Origin: Lysinibacillus xylanilyticus
GTDB taxonomy: Bacteria; Bacillota; Bacilli; Bacillales_A; Planococcaceae
Direction: 5' to 3'
NCBI RefSeq assembly: GCF_001183605.1
Contig: NZ_LFXJ01000006.1
Location: 4,348-68,347, forward strand
Length of the DNA: 64,000 nt
A model generated the notes under the pieces. The model had not been told where the DNA came from. It did not search any database and saw only the letters and a program-made list of their open reading frames with translations. Shown in pieces: positions 18,200 through 26,695 of the stretch (its first letter is position 1; every line of letters starts with the position of its first letter). Made by a program: the position numbers and the translations under genes.

Positions 18200-18598
18200 T
18201 TAATATTTTTTAGTATAAATAATCATTGTAGCCGGAATTGATACAACCATCACGGAAAATATAATAATTAAAAGTTGAACTCCACTCAAAATCCAAATAT
18301 CCGAACTAATAAGTGAATATAAAACAAATAACATGATAAATAATACAAAATAATTTATATACATAGCTCTACCAACAATTTTTTCAGAACGTTCATCATT
18401 CGGAAATATATGGGGAGCCAAATATGCAAGCATAATTTGGCCAATTCCAATCGCTAATAATATATAACTTTCAGAAAAATAATTAGATGTGATCGCTGGA
18501 ATGTTTATGTATATACCAATTACTGTACAAACAATACCCGAAAATAAATATGCAATACGACTGTTCCTACTAGTATTTAAAAATAAATCTTTTTTCAT
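18200..18598 (-). CDS. Small four-helix membrane protein, partner of an XRE regulator
   Basis: 132 aa with four predicted membrane helices (about 13-30, 39-60, 77-97, 102-129) and short hydrophilic links. I do not recognise the family. It is 2 bases downstream of the XRE gene with GAGGAG before its ATG, so the two form one operon. Compact XRE-regulator plus membrane-protein pairs are common in Firmicutes, but the function here is unknown. AT-rich like the rest of the 18.2-20.2 kb patch. Confidence 0.75.
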   Translation of the reverse strand: MKKDLFLNTSRNSRIAYLFSGIVCTVIGIYINIPAITSNYFSESYILLAIGIGQIMLAYLAPHIFPNDERSEKIVGRAMYINYFVLFIMLFVLYSLISSDIWILSGVQLLIIIFSVMVVSIPATMIIYTKKY

Positions 18599-18600
18599 AG

Positions 18601-18798
18601 TTAATTCTCCTCATAAATAAATATATTTTCAATCTGACAATTGAATAATTTAGCTAACTTAAAAGCAAGAATAATTGAAGGACTATAGCGTTCTTTCTCC
18701 AAAGATATAATAGTTTGTCTAGAAACACCTATTTCCTTAGCTAAATCTTCTTGAGTTAAATCAAATTGTTCCCTCAATTGTTTAATATTATTTTTCAA
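18601..18798 (-). CDS. XRE-family transcriptional regulator, minimal
   Basis: 65 aa consisting almost only of one Cro/CI helix-turn-helix: IKQLREQFDLTQEDLAKEIG, then VSRQTIISLEKERYSPSIIL, and LAFKLAKLFNCQIENIF. Length and ending fit the YozG/ImmA-independent minimal XRE group. First gene of a two-gene operon with the membrane protein; likely represses its own promoter. Confidence 0.88.
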   Translation of the reverse strand: MKNNIKQLREQFDLTQEDLAKEIGVSRQTIISLEKERYSPSIILAFKLAKLFNCQIENIFIYEEN

Positions 18799-19515
18799 CT
18801 AAACGCCTCTTTATAATTTAATTTTTATTTAACGTAAAGTGTACTTTACATTAATATCAAAAATCAAGTATTTAGTTTTCTGATTTTTATCAATTTTTGT
18901 TCAATTTACAGCAAAACTTGATTTGAAAATTTAATAGAATAGTGGAATGGGGGCTCTCTAAAGAATTTTATGAGTACTTTAATACTTCTAATTAAATGTA
19001 GAGGTCTAGTTTTTATTAGATGCCTTTTCTTTTAGTATCATCACTCTTATCAAACTCAATCTCCTTCCAATTGTCACACACCTAAATACTTGCAACATAA
19101 ATTGTTCAGAACACCTTAAGTGTTGTTCTAGCAACAGTTCGTTATTGCAATTTCGAAGGTTCGCATATTAAAAAGTAGTAGATATTTATTATGATTTTTA
19201 TCAAATTTTGTTCAATTAATGACAAAACTTGATTTTAAAACATTTATAGCTAATGATATCCTATTAACATACCCGGGTAAAAGTAAGAGTAGAACTAAAT
19301 AAATTAAAAATACCTTTAAAACTTAAATTTATGCTACGTATTGGTACAGGTGTTTTAGTATTAAGTGCATTTTCAGGCAATACAAAAGCTAAAATTGTAA
19401 CAGATGCACTAAAAAAATTTAGTGAAGGTTCTTTTAACGTAAAAGTCATTTATGTATTTACACTTCAATTAAAATCTATATATGTAATATAAATATATTT
19501 AAAAAGGAGAATACA
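18799..19515. other. AT-rich gap with a degenerate ORF before the secreted-protein gene
   Basis: Mostly AT-rich non-coding sequence. A frame open from 19268 to the stop at 19490-19492 has an internal ATG at 19331. From there it would encode 53 aa beginning MLRIGTGVLVLSAFSGNTKA. There is no ribosome binding site before that ATG and no start codon earlier in the frame, so it looks like the 3' remnant of a gene. I do not recognise it. Confidence 0.5.
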
Positions 19516-20148
19516 ATGAAAAAAATACTATCTTATGGCTTAGTAAGTATCTTGGCACTATCTTTAGTTTCACCTACGTTAGCACACGCTGATACAAAAA
19601 TAAACCAAGAAGAAATTACTTATCAGGGAGATAATAATGAATTTGTAAATCTCTCCGAAACCGATTTAAATGAGTTACAAAAATCCGTTAAAATAAATGA
19701 AAATGGACATATACATCTCGAAAATGTACCACCAGATCAATACCAAAAATACGGCCTGCAATATCTTGAAGAACATTTCAATCTATTAAATGAACAAGTT
19801 GATGATGGACAAATTATCATTAATCAAGATTTATCTATTACAAATTTAACTGTTAAAGCTAGAGCTGTTTATGGTGAGTGGACAAATCATTGGTGGGGTT
19901 ATGATAGAAATTTTGGTAAAATAGCCGCTGAAAAATACGCAAATGAGTGTAATAAAGTAGCAACAAAGTTAGCTATAGGAGCTGCTGTAGCTGCTCCTTT
20001 ATATTGGGTATCAGCTGGTATTGCTCTAAGTTCAGGATATTACTATTTACTAGAATCTGCTGTTAACGAAGCCAATGCAAAAAGCAATAGAGGAGTAGAA
20101 GTGAAAATCTATTGGACAAGAAATTACTCAGTTAAACCTTTATACTAA
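19516..20148 (+). CDS. Secreted protein of unknown function
   Basis: 210 aa. Clear signal peptide (MKKILSYGLVSILALSLVSP..., cleavage after Ala-His-Ala near residue 25). The mature part has an acidic N-terminal half and a C-terminal half with an aromatic stretch (GEWTNHWWGYDRNFG). A Gly/Ala-rich hydrophobic segment (AIGAAVAAPLYWVSAGIALS) comes next, and it ends RNYSVKPLY. GGAGA precedes ATG 19516 by 6 bases. No family recognised. The organisation (signal peptide, propeptide-like acidic part, hydrophobic C-terminal core) would fit a secreted toxin or bacteriocin-like protein, but this is speculation. Base composition suggests acquisition. Confidence 0.7.
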   Translation: MKKILSYGLVSILALSLVSPTLAHADTKINQEEITYQGDNNEFVNLSETDLNELQKSVKINENGHIHLENVPPDQYQKYGLQYLEEHFNLLNEQVDDGQIIINQDLSITNLTVKARAVYGEWTNHWWGYDRNFGKIAAEKYANECNKVATKLAIGAAVAAPLYWVSAGIALSSGYYYLLESAVNEANAKSNRGVEVKIYWTRNYSVKPLY

Positions 20149-20232
20149 AAAAATGAAAGTTTATATTTTAAAAAAATAAGCCAACATCCCTTTTTAAAGC
20201 GTACCCTATGTAAGGGGCATTTTGAAAAAAAA

Positions 20233-20500
20233 CTAGGCAACTTGAAAAAGCTGCTGTCTGTATTTTGCAGGCAGCAGCTTTTTCAAGTTCCAATGCCATC
20301 GATAATGGATGTAATACATCATATAACTTTTCACTTCTAGTTTTACTTCTACTAATGTTTCTCACGTTTTCAGATTGGTTTCATTTTTAAAATTACCTAA
20401 GAAGGATTCTTGAGGGGCGTTATCCCAACAGTTTCCTCTGCGTGACATAGATTGCCCTAGTCCCATTTTCTTCACAAGTTTCTGGAATTTTGGATTCGTA
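20233..20500 (-). pseudogene. IS3-family (IS150-like) transposase remnant
   Basis: Minus-strand translation gives the integrase-core hallmark GQSMSRRGNCWDNAPQESFL, containing the catalytic Glu region of the DDE domain. In another frame nearer the stop it gives HYRWHWNLKKLLPAKYRQQL, a typical OrfB C-terminus. The frames are separated by a stop/frameshift, the 5' part is missing and no full IS ends are visible, so the element is dead. The sequence also folds as a 21-bp hairpin (20241-20287) that could act as a terminator. Confidence 0.85.
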
Positions 20501-20506
20501 TGAAAG

Positions 20507-20552
20507 CGTCCGATTGGGACGGAAAACAACCACACGTTATGGTGATGAGCCT
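20507..20552. repeat. Family B repeat, right end only
   Basis: GCGTCCGATTGGGACGGAAA then ACAACCACACGTTATGGTGA matches the right end and tail of other family B copies. It abuts the IS3 remnant on one side. Confidence 0.7.
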
Positions 20553-20643
20553 TTTATTTAACATTATTGGACCGAAGCAAGGGTAAGTTTAAAGGTAATC
20601 AAAAAAATGCCATCTCCTCTATAGCAGGTGGCACTTTTTATGA
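20553..20643 (+). pseudogene. Possible pbuX-like 3' end fragment with terminator
   Basis: CTTTTATTTAACATTATTGG and the following bases encode LLFNIIGPKQG-stop, close to the end of PbuX (LFNMIGPKHK). After it comes a TGCCATCT/AGGTGGCA hairpin with T-run (20610-20641), again like the region after pbuX. Only about 12 codons remain, so this could be chance. Confidence 0.4.
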
Positions 20644-20768
20644 GAGTAGATGTTTAAATTTTTATTGTTAGGGAATCAAGAAAATAGATACATCTTAATA
20701 GAATGCAAGTCGATGTCTCAACATACATTTATAGTATATAAAACTACTTTTTGAAAGGTTTCTTACAA

Positions 20769-21290
20769 ATGCAAAGTATATTTCTGATATTAATACTTCA
20801 ATTAATTTATGTGCCTTTTTTAACGTTACGTACAATACTTTTAGTGAAAAATGTTACTTTCCTTGCCGCCATATTCGGTATGCTGGAAATGTTAGTGTAT
20901 GTATTTGGCCTTTCACTTGTTTTTAGTGGGAAGCAAAGTATGTTAGCTATGGTCTTTTATGCTGTCGGCTTTGGGTTAGGTATATTTTTAGGGGCCAAAA
21001 TTGAACGTAAACTAGCGATTGGCTATGTTTATACGACCATTAATACACAAAATAAGAATGAGGAACTTGTGAAATTTCTTCGGCATGAAGGATTTGCGGT
21101 CACGATTTACATTGGTGAGGGACGAGATAGTAATCGCTATAAATATGAAATATTAACAAAGAGAAACCGTGAGACGGAATTGTTCCAAATTGTTGAGCAT
21201 TATGAACCGAATGCTTTTATTATTTCGTATGAGCCCAAATCATTTAAAGGTGGATTCTTGCTGGATCGAATGAAGGTAAAAAACAAATAG
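20769..21290 (+). CDS. UPF0316/DUF2179 membrane protein (YebE-like)
   Basis: 173 aa. Three N-terminal membrane helices (about 2-85), then a soluble DUF2179 domain (about 95-165). Matches the UPF0316 family by its opening QSIFLILILQLIYVPFLTLR and the TTINTQNKNEELVKFLRHEG region. Function unknown in the family. I chose ATG 20769 because AAAGG lies about 11 bases upstream and the protein then starts at the usual point; a TTG six codons earlier has no site. Own terminator follows. Confidence 0.85.
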   Translation: MQSIFLILILQLIYVPFLTLRTILLVKNVTFLAAIFGMLEMLVYVFGLSLVFSGKQSMLAMVFYAVGFGLGIFLGAKIERKLAIGYVYTTINTQNKNEELVKFLRHEGFAVTIYIGEGRDSNRYKYEILTKRNRETELFQIVEHYEPNAFIISYEPKSFKGGFLLDRMKVKNK

Positions 21291-21304
21291 TTTGTCCTTA
21301 ACAA

Positions 21305-21339
21305 CGCCCTTTTGTTTATATGCAGAAGGGCATTTTTTT
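21305..21339 (+). terminator. Intrinsic terminator after the UPF0316 gene
   Basis: GCCCTT / AAGGGC stem followed by ATTTTTTT. Confidence 0.88.
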
Positions 21340-21520
21340 GTGTCCACACAATCCATCGAAACGACGTTTTGCACTCATCTTTTTAAGTAAATATGAGAAA
21401 TTTAGCGACCAAGCTCGATAAAAAATAACACTACTATTACATCGACAGACGTGAACGATAACATGTTCAAATAGATTTTTTCATACTATAAAAACATGCT
21501 AAGTCTCGGAGGGGGGTTTT

Positions 21521-22090
21521 ATGTATTTTGTTACGAAAGGCTTGGTCATTCTTATAGGAAGTGCCTCGGTATCATTAGGAATTAATTTATTCTTAACGCC
21601 CTATCAAATTTTAGATGGGGGCGTTGTGGGGATAGCGCTTATTTTACATTATATATATAGGCTTAAAATAGGTTTAATGATCATCATTATTAGTATTCCG
21701 ATTTTCGTTATTTCTTGGTATAAATACAGAGCGTATTTTTACAATAGTATTCATGGATTATTCGCATATTCACTTAGTATTGATTTACTCAAGTCCGTCC
21801 GCAATCTTATTCATGTAGATGCCCTCTATAGCGCCATATTTGGAGGGATACTTATGGGTTTTGGTGTTGGTTTGATGCTTAGATTTCAGACAAGCACTGG
21901 TGGTACAGATTTGATTGCACAATTTTTAAGTGATAAAACTGGAATTAATGTCGGGATACTTATTTTTATGATAGATTCAATCGTCATCGTTATAGGGGGA
22001 CTGCTTTTATCTTCTAATACATTATTGCTTTCTATTATTACAATTTTGGTAGCAGGGATTACTACGAGTATCATGACCAGCCGTGTTTAA
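21521..22090 (+). CDS. YitT-family membrane protein lacking the C-terminal domain
   Basis: 189 aa, with five or six membrane helices. It contains the family features LGINLFLTPYQILDGGVVGI and GFGVGLMLRFQTSTGGTDLI. Typical YitT proteins are about 280 aa with a cytosolic DUF2179 tail; here the protein stops at the end of the membrane part and a terminator follows immediately. It is therefore either a natural short form or truncated. GGAGGGGGG precedes ATG 21521. Interestingly the neighbouring UPF0316 gene supplies a separate DUF2179 domain. Confidence 0.85.
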   Translation: MYFVTKGLVILIGSASVSLGINLFLTPYQILDGGVVGIALILHYIYRLKIGLMIIIISIPIFVISWYKYRAYFYNSIHGLFAYSLSIDLLKSVRNLIHVDALYSAIFGGILMGFGVGLMLRFQTSTGGTDLIAQFLSDKTGINVGILIFMIDSIVIVIGGLLLSSNTLLLSIITILVAGITTSIMTSRV

Positions 22091-22096
22091 TAAAAA

Positions 22097-22124
22097 AATA
22101 GCTTCAGTAGGACTGAAACTATTT
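22097..22124. terminator. Bidirectional terminator
   Basis: AAATAG-TTCAG / CTGAA-CTATTT stem between convergent genes. Confidence 0.7.
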
Positions 22125-22133
22125 CAAAAATTG

Positions 22134-23015
22134 TTATTGGGAGCTCTTCACCATTCGTTTTTTAGGATGTGCAGGCTTTACTTCTGCAATTAATATGGCG
22201 AGTAAAATCAGTATTGCCCCTACAACCATACGACTTGTTAGTACCTCATGTAAGAATATAACGGATAATACCATGCCGAAGAAGGATTCTGTAGACAGGA
22301 TAATAGCTGCTTTTGTAGCAGTTGTATATTGATTTGCAATATTTTGAAAAAGATAAGCAAGGGTAGTTGAAAAAATGGCTAAATAAATGATTGAATAGAT
22401 TGCTTCTTTTTCAATGGTGGTCGGGATATCGCCTTTACCGACTACGACTAGGACACCTATAAAAGATGCCGTGATAAATTGAATAATCGTCAGGGCAATA
22501 GCATCTTCCTTTTGTACAAAAAGGTTCGTACAAAAAATATCGAATGCGAAGGCGACAGCACATGCTAAGGAAAGCGCATCTCCGATATTCATTGTTAGAG
22601 AGCCCTGCAAAGATAAAAAACCAATACCAACTATAGCTATAATTGAACCGATAATCTCATAGCCATCTATACGACGCTTGTAAACCGCAAACGCAATTAA
22701 CGGCACAATGATGACATTGACAGCGGTTAAAAATGCATTTTTAGATGGTGTTGTATATTGTAACCCTACTGTCTGAAGGGCAAAGGCAATATACAAGATG
22801 CTTCCTAACAAAATACCTTTCCAAATAACTGATTTTGAAGCTTTTTTTAATTTATATCCAAATAAGACTGTCAGTATAATCGAAGCTAATAAGAATCTAC
22901 CTGCCATTACTTGATAGGCTGTTAAATATTCTAATGCAATAGCCGTTATAACAAAACCGCTACCCCAAACGATTGCAGTGACTAATAGCATACCATCAGC
23001 TATGTACTTTTTCAT
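22134..23015 (-). CDS. EamA/DMT-family transporter
   Basis: 293 aa with ten predicted helices in two EamA halves (about 5-135 and 145-285). Opening ADGMLLVTAIVWGSGFVITA and the later TTPSKNAFLTAVNVIIVPLI are typical of the drug/metabolite transporter superfamily. Substrate unknown. Two ATGs follow GGAGG; the second (23015) has the better 7-base spacing. The PucR-type regulator gene lies just upstream in the same orientation, so the two may be co-expressed. Confidence 0.88.
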   Translation of the reverse strand: MKKYIADGMLLVTAIVWGSGFVITAIALEYLTAYQVMAGRFLLASIILTVLFGYKLKKASKSVIWKGILLGSILYIAFALQTVGLQYTTPSKNAFLTAVNVIIVPLIAFAVYKRRIDGYEIIGSIIAIVGIGFLSLQGSLTMNIGDALSLACAVAFAFDIFCTNLFVQKEDAIALTIIQFITASFIGVLVVVGKGDIPTTIEKEAIYSIIYLAIFSTTLAYLFQNIANQYTTATKAAIILSTESFFGMVLSVIFLHEVLTSRMVVGAILILLAILIAEVKPAHPKKRMVKSSQ

Positions 23016-23120
23016 CATTCTTCCTCCTAACTTCAATAGAATAGCATGAGATGGAAGAGAATAGTTTGATTTTAATTCTAAAAATTCAGGCGTTTTTTGT
23101 ACTTATTCCAAAGCTGTCAT

Positions 23121-24278
23121 TCAAACATTCGTTTTGCTATGTAATAAGTACAATTTAACGGCTGCAGCTATACGCTCATAAAAAACATAATCATTTTCTA
23201 AAGGTGCTACTAGCTGACGAATTTTTGACATACGATAACGAATTGTGTTTGGATGGCAGAAATGAGCAACGGCTACTTCTTTAATATTTCCTTGTTTTAC
23301 GACATAGGTGATTGCAGTTTTTATTAAATCCGGATCAACCTTTACTTCAAATAGGGGACCAAGATAGCTATTTACATAGTCCATAGCAAATTTAGCGTCC
23401 TTACGGTGCAATTCAATTAATAACGAATCGGAAGCAAGGTTCTCATAATGACATGTAGAATCCGTTTTAATTTCAGCCATGATGCGTGCATAAAAAGCTT
23501 CGCGAACAGCAAAAGGGAATTCTGTTTGTGTAACGTGACAACGACTATAGCCAAAGGTCATTGAATCCGTCGGAATTGCATACAACGTTAACCATTCATT
23601 AAGAAGTTTTTCAAATTGAAGTTGTTGTGATGAATGGGTCATTATTATAAAGAGACTCTTTTTATAGGTACAAATCATACCAGATTTCAATAGAGGCTCT
23701 AATTGAAAAAGCGATTTCATCCATTGGCTGTTTGCATGATCTTGCGTTTGAATATTAGCAACATATACATATTTTTCAAAGGGCTTATTGATTTGCTGTA
23801 AAATAGACTTTATTTGTTCATTAGTTACTTCTTCCTCCATGAGACGTCGCATGATCGTATCTAAAAAGAATGAATAATCTTGCGTTTTTGCATAGGCCAT
23901 CGTTTCTAAAATAATCTTTTCAAAAAATTCATCTCCCCCAAATCGCAATATCGGGAAATCTTGTTCATCTGCATAGGCTAGCAATTCCACTGGTAAATGC
24001 TCATAGATGACAGGTTTATAAGCTAGGGCACTTGCCCCTAATTCAATAAGGTTTTTAACGGCATTCCATAAATACTCGGGCTTTTGCTTTGCGAATAATA
24101 AACTGCTTAAAACAACGCTATTCGGTGTGAATATCGTTTCTCTCACAGTTTGAATATCAGGTGAAAATTCAAAGTCTAGAATTTCCACATTTTGAACGGG
24201 TTTATGTAAACCATTGCGACCGGCAACGACTGTAAAATCTTTTGTAATAGGCAGTTGTAAAAAGTTCTCTACGTTCAT
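23121..24278 (-). CDS. PucR/CdaR-type transcriptional regulator
   Basis: 385 aa. N-terminal PucR domain (about 1-120; FLQLPITKDFTVVAGRNGLH), central GGDEF-like segment, and a C-terminal CdaR/PucR helix-turn-helix (NIKEVAVAHFCHPNTIRYRM). Members usually activate purine- or amino-acid-related catabolic or transport genes in response to a metabolite. Start uncertain: ATG 24278 has AAAGG 15 bases upstream; a TTG five codons earlier (24293) is too close to it. Sits upstream of the DMT transporter, a possible target. Confidence 0.85.
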   Translation of the reverse strand: MNVENFLQLPITKDFTVVAGRNGLHKPVQNVEILDFEFSPDIQTVRETIFTPNSVVLSSLLFAKQKPEYLWNAVKNLIELGASALAYKPVIYEHLPVELLAYADEQDFPILRFGGDEFFEKIILETMAYAKTQDYSFFLDTIMRRLMEEEVTNEQIKSILQQINKPFEKYVYVANIQTQDHANSQWMKSLFQLEPLLKSGMICTYKKSLFIIMTHSSQQLQFEKLLNEWLTLYAIPTDSMTFGYSRCHVTQTEFPFAVREAFYARIMAEIKTDSTCHYENLASDSLLIELHRKDAKFAMDYVNSYLGPLFEVKVDPDLIKTAITYVVKQGNIKEVAVAHFCHPNTIRYRMSKIRQLVAPLENDYVFYERIAAAVKLYLLHSKTNV

Positions 24279-24618
24279 TAGGATATCAAACAACCTTTCT
24301 TGAGATTGAGCTTCTATTACTTATTATAAAAGTACTTGTCAGTAAAATACTATTAGTATCGCTAATAAGGCAATTCGGAGTCGCTGATTAATTGGTCGAC
24401 ATCGCTGATAAAACACGACGAATCGTCAGATCCCCACAAACCTTTGCTCGAACTGCCTTCTCCACATCCTGAATTTATACCGCTCATCAAATAATCAAAA
24501 AAGATTATTTTCACAAGGGGATCTAGTGCTAGAGACACTTGTTTTTACATAAAATTCACAGTGTTTTTACAATGAAAGCGTACAATAGATGCTAATAACC
24601 GATTTAAGAGGTGCGAGC
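24279..24618. other. Intergenic region with short decayed 21-bp repeats
   Basis: Between divergent genes. About 24358-24432 has TCGCTAATAAGG, TCGCTGATTAATTGG, TCGCTGATAAAACACG and TCGTCAGATCC, spaced 22, 21 and 21 bases, a decayed tandem repeat. An AATAATC/GATTATT hairpin lies at about 24494-24514. No gene seen. Confidence 0.5.
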
Positions 24619-25518
24619 ATGGAGTCTGTTGTGAGACAAAGCATAAAAACAAGTAATATATTTTCATATTTAAAGTATTTATACGGGCAGCATCAAAACA
24701 ATACTCTCTATATAAAACGTTTAAAAGCATTGAAGCAAATTATTCAGGACAAGAATTTACATACTTATTTTCAGCCTATTGTCGATTTACAGACGGGGCA
24801 AACAATTGGCTTTGAGGCATTGAATCGTCCAGAGCCCTCAGAATTGTTTCGCAGTGTCGATCAGTTTTATGAATTTGTTGGGCAAACGGACTGCGTATTT
24901 TTATTTGAATGCTTTTGCCGTAATCTTTCATTGCAGCGTTTCAAAGAACGACTGCACGGAGAATGGGTTAACCGAGATTTTCTAGTATTCGTCAATATAC
25001 ATCCTAATGTTTTACTAGATAGGAGCTACCATTGCGGTGAAACCTTGCAGTTATTAAAGGAGCTTGGGATAAAACCACAGCAGGTAGTGTTTGAGCTCAC
25101 TGAACGTAGTGCAGTGGTAGATTTTGAAGAGTTTGAGCGTGTATTATCAAATTATCGATCACAGGGCTATCGCATTGCAGTGGATGATGTAGGATCAGGC
25201 TACAATAGCTTGAAAACTCTTGTTTACTTAAAGCCAGAGTTTATTAAGCTAGACCGTTCTTTAATACAATTTATTGATAAAAACAGCGAGCAGCAACAAC
25301 TTGTTACATTGCTGATGAGCTACGCAGAGCAGGCTGAGACGAAAATTATTGCAGAGGGTATTGAACGCCAGGAAGAGCTTAATTATTTACGTAATATTGG
25401 AATCCACTACGCACAAGGTTATGCGATAGGGAAACCCGCAAAGGAAATACATTTGGGGAAAATAAGGATGGGTGACCATGAAGATAGGGGAAGTCATAGA
25501 AAATGTTCCTTGTATTGA
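24619..25518 (+). CDS. EAL-domain c-di-GMP phosphodiesterase
   Basis: 299 aa. EAL signature at residues 66-68 in GFEALNRP; further catalytic motifs FELTER, DDVGSGYNSLKTL (metal-binding Asp-Asp), KLDRSL and AEGIER are all present, so it is probably active, hydrolysing c-di-GMP to pGpG. Start ATG 24619 follows AAGAGGTG; a longer reading from 24589 has no site. Its last 41 bases overlap the next gene, a CBS-GGDEF protein, so the two act as a split bifunctional unit. No transmembrane segment; cytosolic. Confidence 0.92.
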   Translation: MESVVRQSIKTSNIFSYLKYLYGQHQNNTLYIKRLKALKQIIQDKNLHTYFQPIVDLQTGQTIGFEALNRPEPSELFRSVDQFYEFVGQTDCVFLFECFCRNLSLQRFKERLHGEWVNRDFLVFVNIHPNVLLDRSYHCGETLQLLKELGIKPQQVVFELTERSAVVDFEEFERVLSNYRSQGYRIAVDDVGSGYNSLKTLVYLKPEFIKLDRSLIQFIDKNSEQQQLVTLLMSYAEQAETKIIAEGIERQEELNYLRNIGIHYAQGYAIGKPAKEIHLGKIRMGDHEDRGSHRKCSLY

Positions 25519-26434
25519 TGAATTTGTGAAAAATCAAGAGGTGGATTTACTTTTTACAAGTATTCCGTCATTACGTAGTGTTGTCGTTGTTCGAGATGAC
25601 AAACCAATTGGGCATATTACACGTACACATTTCTATCAAAAAATTGGTACACGCTATGGCTATAATTTATTTATGGGTCGGCATAATCAGCTGATTATTA
25701 AAGAAAATCCTTTAATTGTAGATCGCAATATACCTATAACAGAGGTCAGCACGTTAGCGATGTCTAGACCTTCAGAGGACTTATATGATGATGTGATTGT
25801 AATAAGGGATGACTTATATTACGGTGTAGTGAGTATTCGGGAGCTACTGTTGAAGCTCGTAGACACACAAGTAGCTATTGCTAGCTTTTTAAATCCATTA
25901 AGTAGTCTTCCTGGCAATAAATTAATAGATGAAAAACTAGAAGAGACACTACAGCTATCACAATATAGTTTGATTTATTTTGATTTAGATCATTTTAAAT
26001 CATACAATGACACGTACGGTTTTAATAAAGGGGATAAAATTTTACTGTATTTAACAGATATTTTGAAAAGAAACATAGGCGGAACAGAAGATTTTTTAGG
26101 TCATATTGGGGGAGACGATTTCGTTGCGATTCTTCCCCATTATGAGGCTGCCGAGATCTGTCAAAGAATTATTGATGACTTTGATACGTTTATTTTAAGC
26201 TTTTATGATTTAGAGGATTTAACATACTTACAAGTACAAAATAGAGCTGGTAAATTAGAGCCTTTATCTTGTACTACGCTATCCATTGCGGTTATTACTA
26301 ATCAATATCAGCAATTTGAATCTGTTGACCAATTGTCAGATGCGGTGACACGTGTGAAAAAACAATGTAAAAAAATTCCGGGAAGCTGTTACCTCATTAA
26401 TGACAATGAAAAAGAAAGCTATCTCGTTCATTAA
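25478..26434 (+). CDS. CBS-pair plus GGDEF-domain protein
   Basis: 318 aa. Two CBS repeats (about 5-125) followed by a GGDEF domain (about 150-310). The active-site motif reads GGDDF (211-215) rather than GGDEF/GGEEF, and the domain ends soon after, so diguanylate cyclase activity is uncertain. CBS pairs bind adenine nucleotides and may tune output. ATG 25478 is preceded by AAGGATGGG within the EAL gene. EAL-CBS-GGDEF fusions exist elsewhere, so this looks like a split or frameshifted version. Followed by a strong terminator. Confidence 0.88.
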   Translation: MKIGEVIENVPCIDEFVKNQEVDLLFTSIPSLRSVVVVRDDKPIGHITRTHFYQKIGTRYGYNLFMGRHNQLIIKENPLIVDRNIPITEVSTLAMSRPSEDLYDDVIVIRDDLYYGVVSIRELLLKLVDTQVAIASFLNPLSSLPGNKLIDEKLEETLQLSQYSLIYFDLDHFKSYNDTYGFNKGDKILLYLTDILKRNIGGTEDFLGHIGGDDFVAILPHYEAAEICQRIIDDFDTFILSFYDLEDLTYLQVQNRAGKLEPLSCTTLSIAVITNQYQQFESVDQLSDAVTRVKKQCKKIPGSCYLINDNEKESYLVH

Positions 26435-26451
26435 ATAAAGTAGATCAGACA

Positions 26452-26495
26452 GTGGGCAAGCTCGCAATAAATTGAGCTTGCCCACAGTCTTTTTG
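26452..26495 (+). terminator. Terminator of the EAL/GGDEF operon
   Basis: 12-bp perfect stem GTGGGCAAGCTC / GAGCTTGCCCAC followed by AGTCTTTTT. Confidence 0.93.
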
Positions 26496-26695
26496 GCCTT
26501 CCTTGGGAAAAACACACATATTGCTGTCGTTGAATATTCAATAACAACATTTAATCCGGTTTTTAGGGCATAATCAAAAGAAATAAATTGCTTTCACTTT
26601 AGGAAATTATTAATCTAAATAAAACATACTTGAATTATAGGGATTATAGGTATATAATTCGATTACATTAATCAAACTTCTTAGGAGGCTTTCAA

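Noticed and set aside
20168-20365. 65-aa minus-strand ORF
   Set aside because: Overlaps the IS3 transposase relic in a different frame from the recognisable transposase C-terminus.
18200-20650. Prophage
   Set aside because: No integrase, structural or lysis genes; only an XRE regulator, a membrane protein, a secreted protein and an IS relic.
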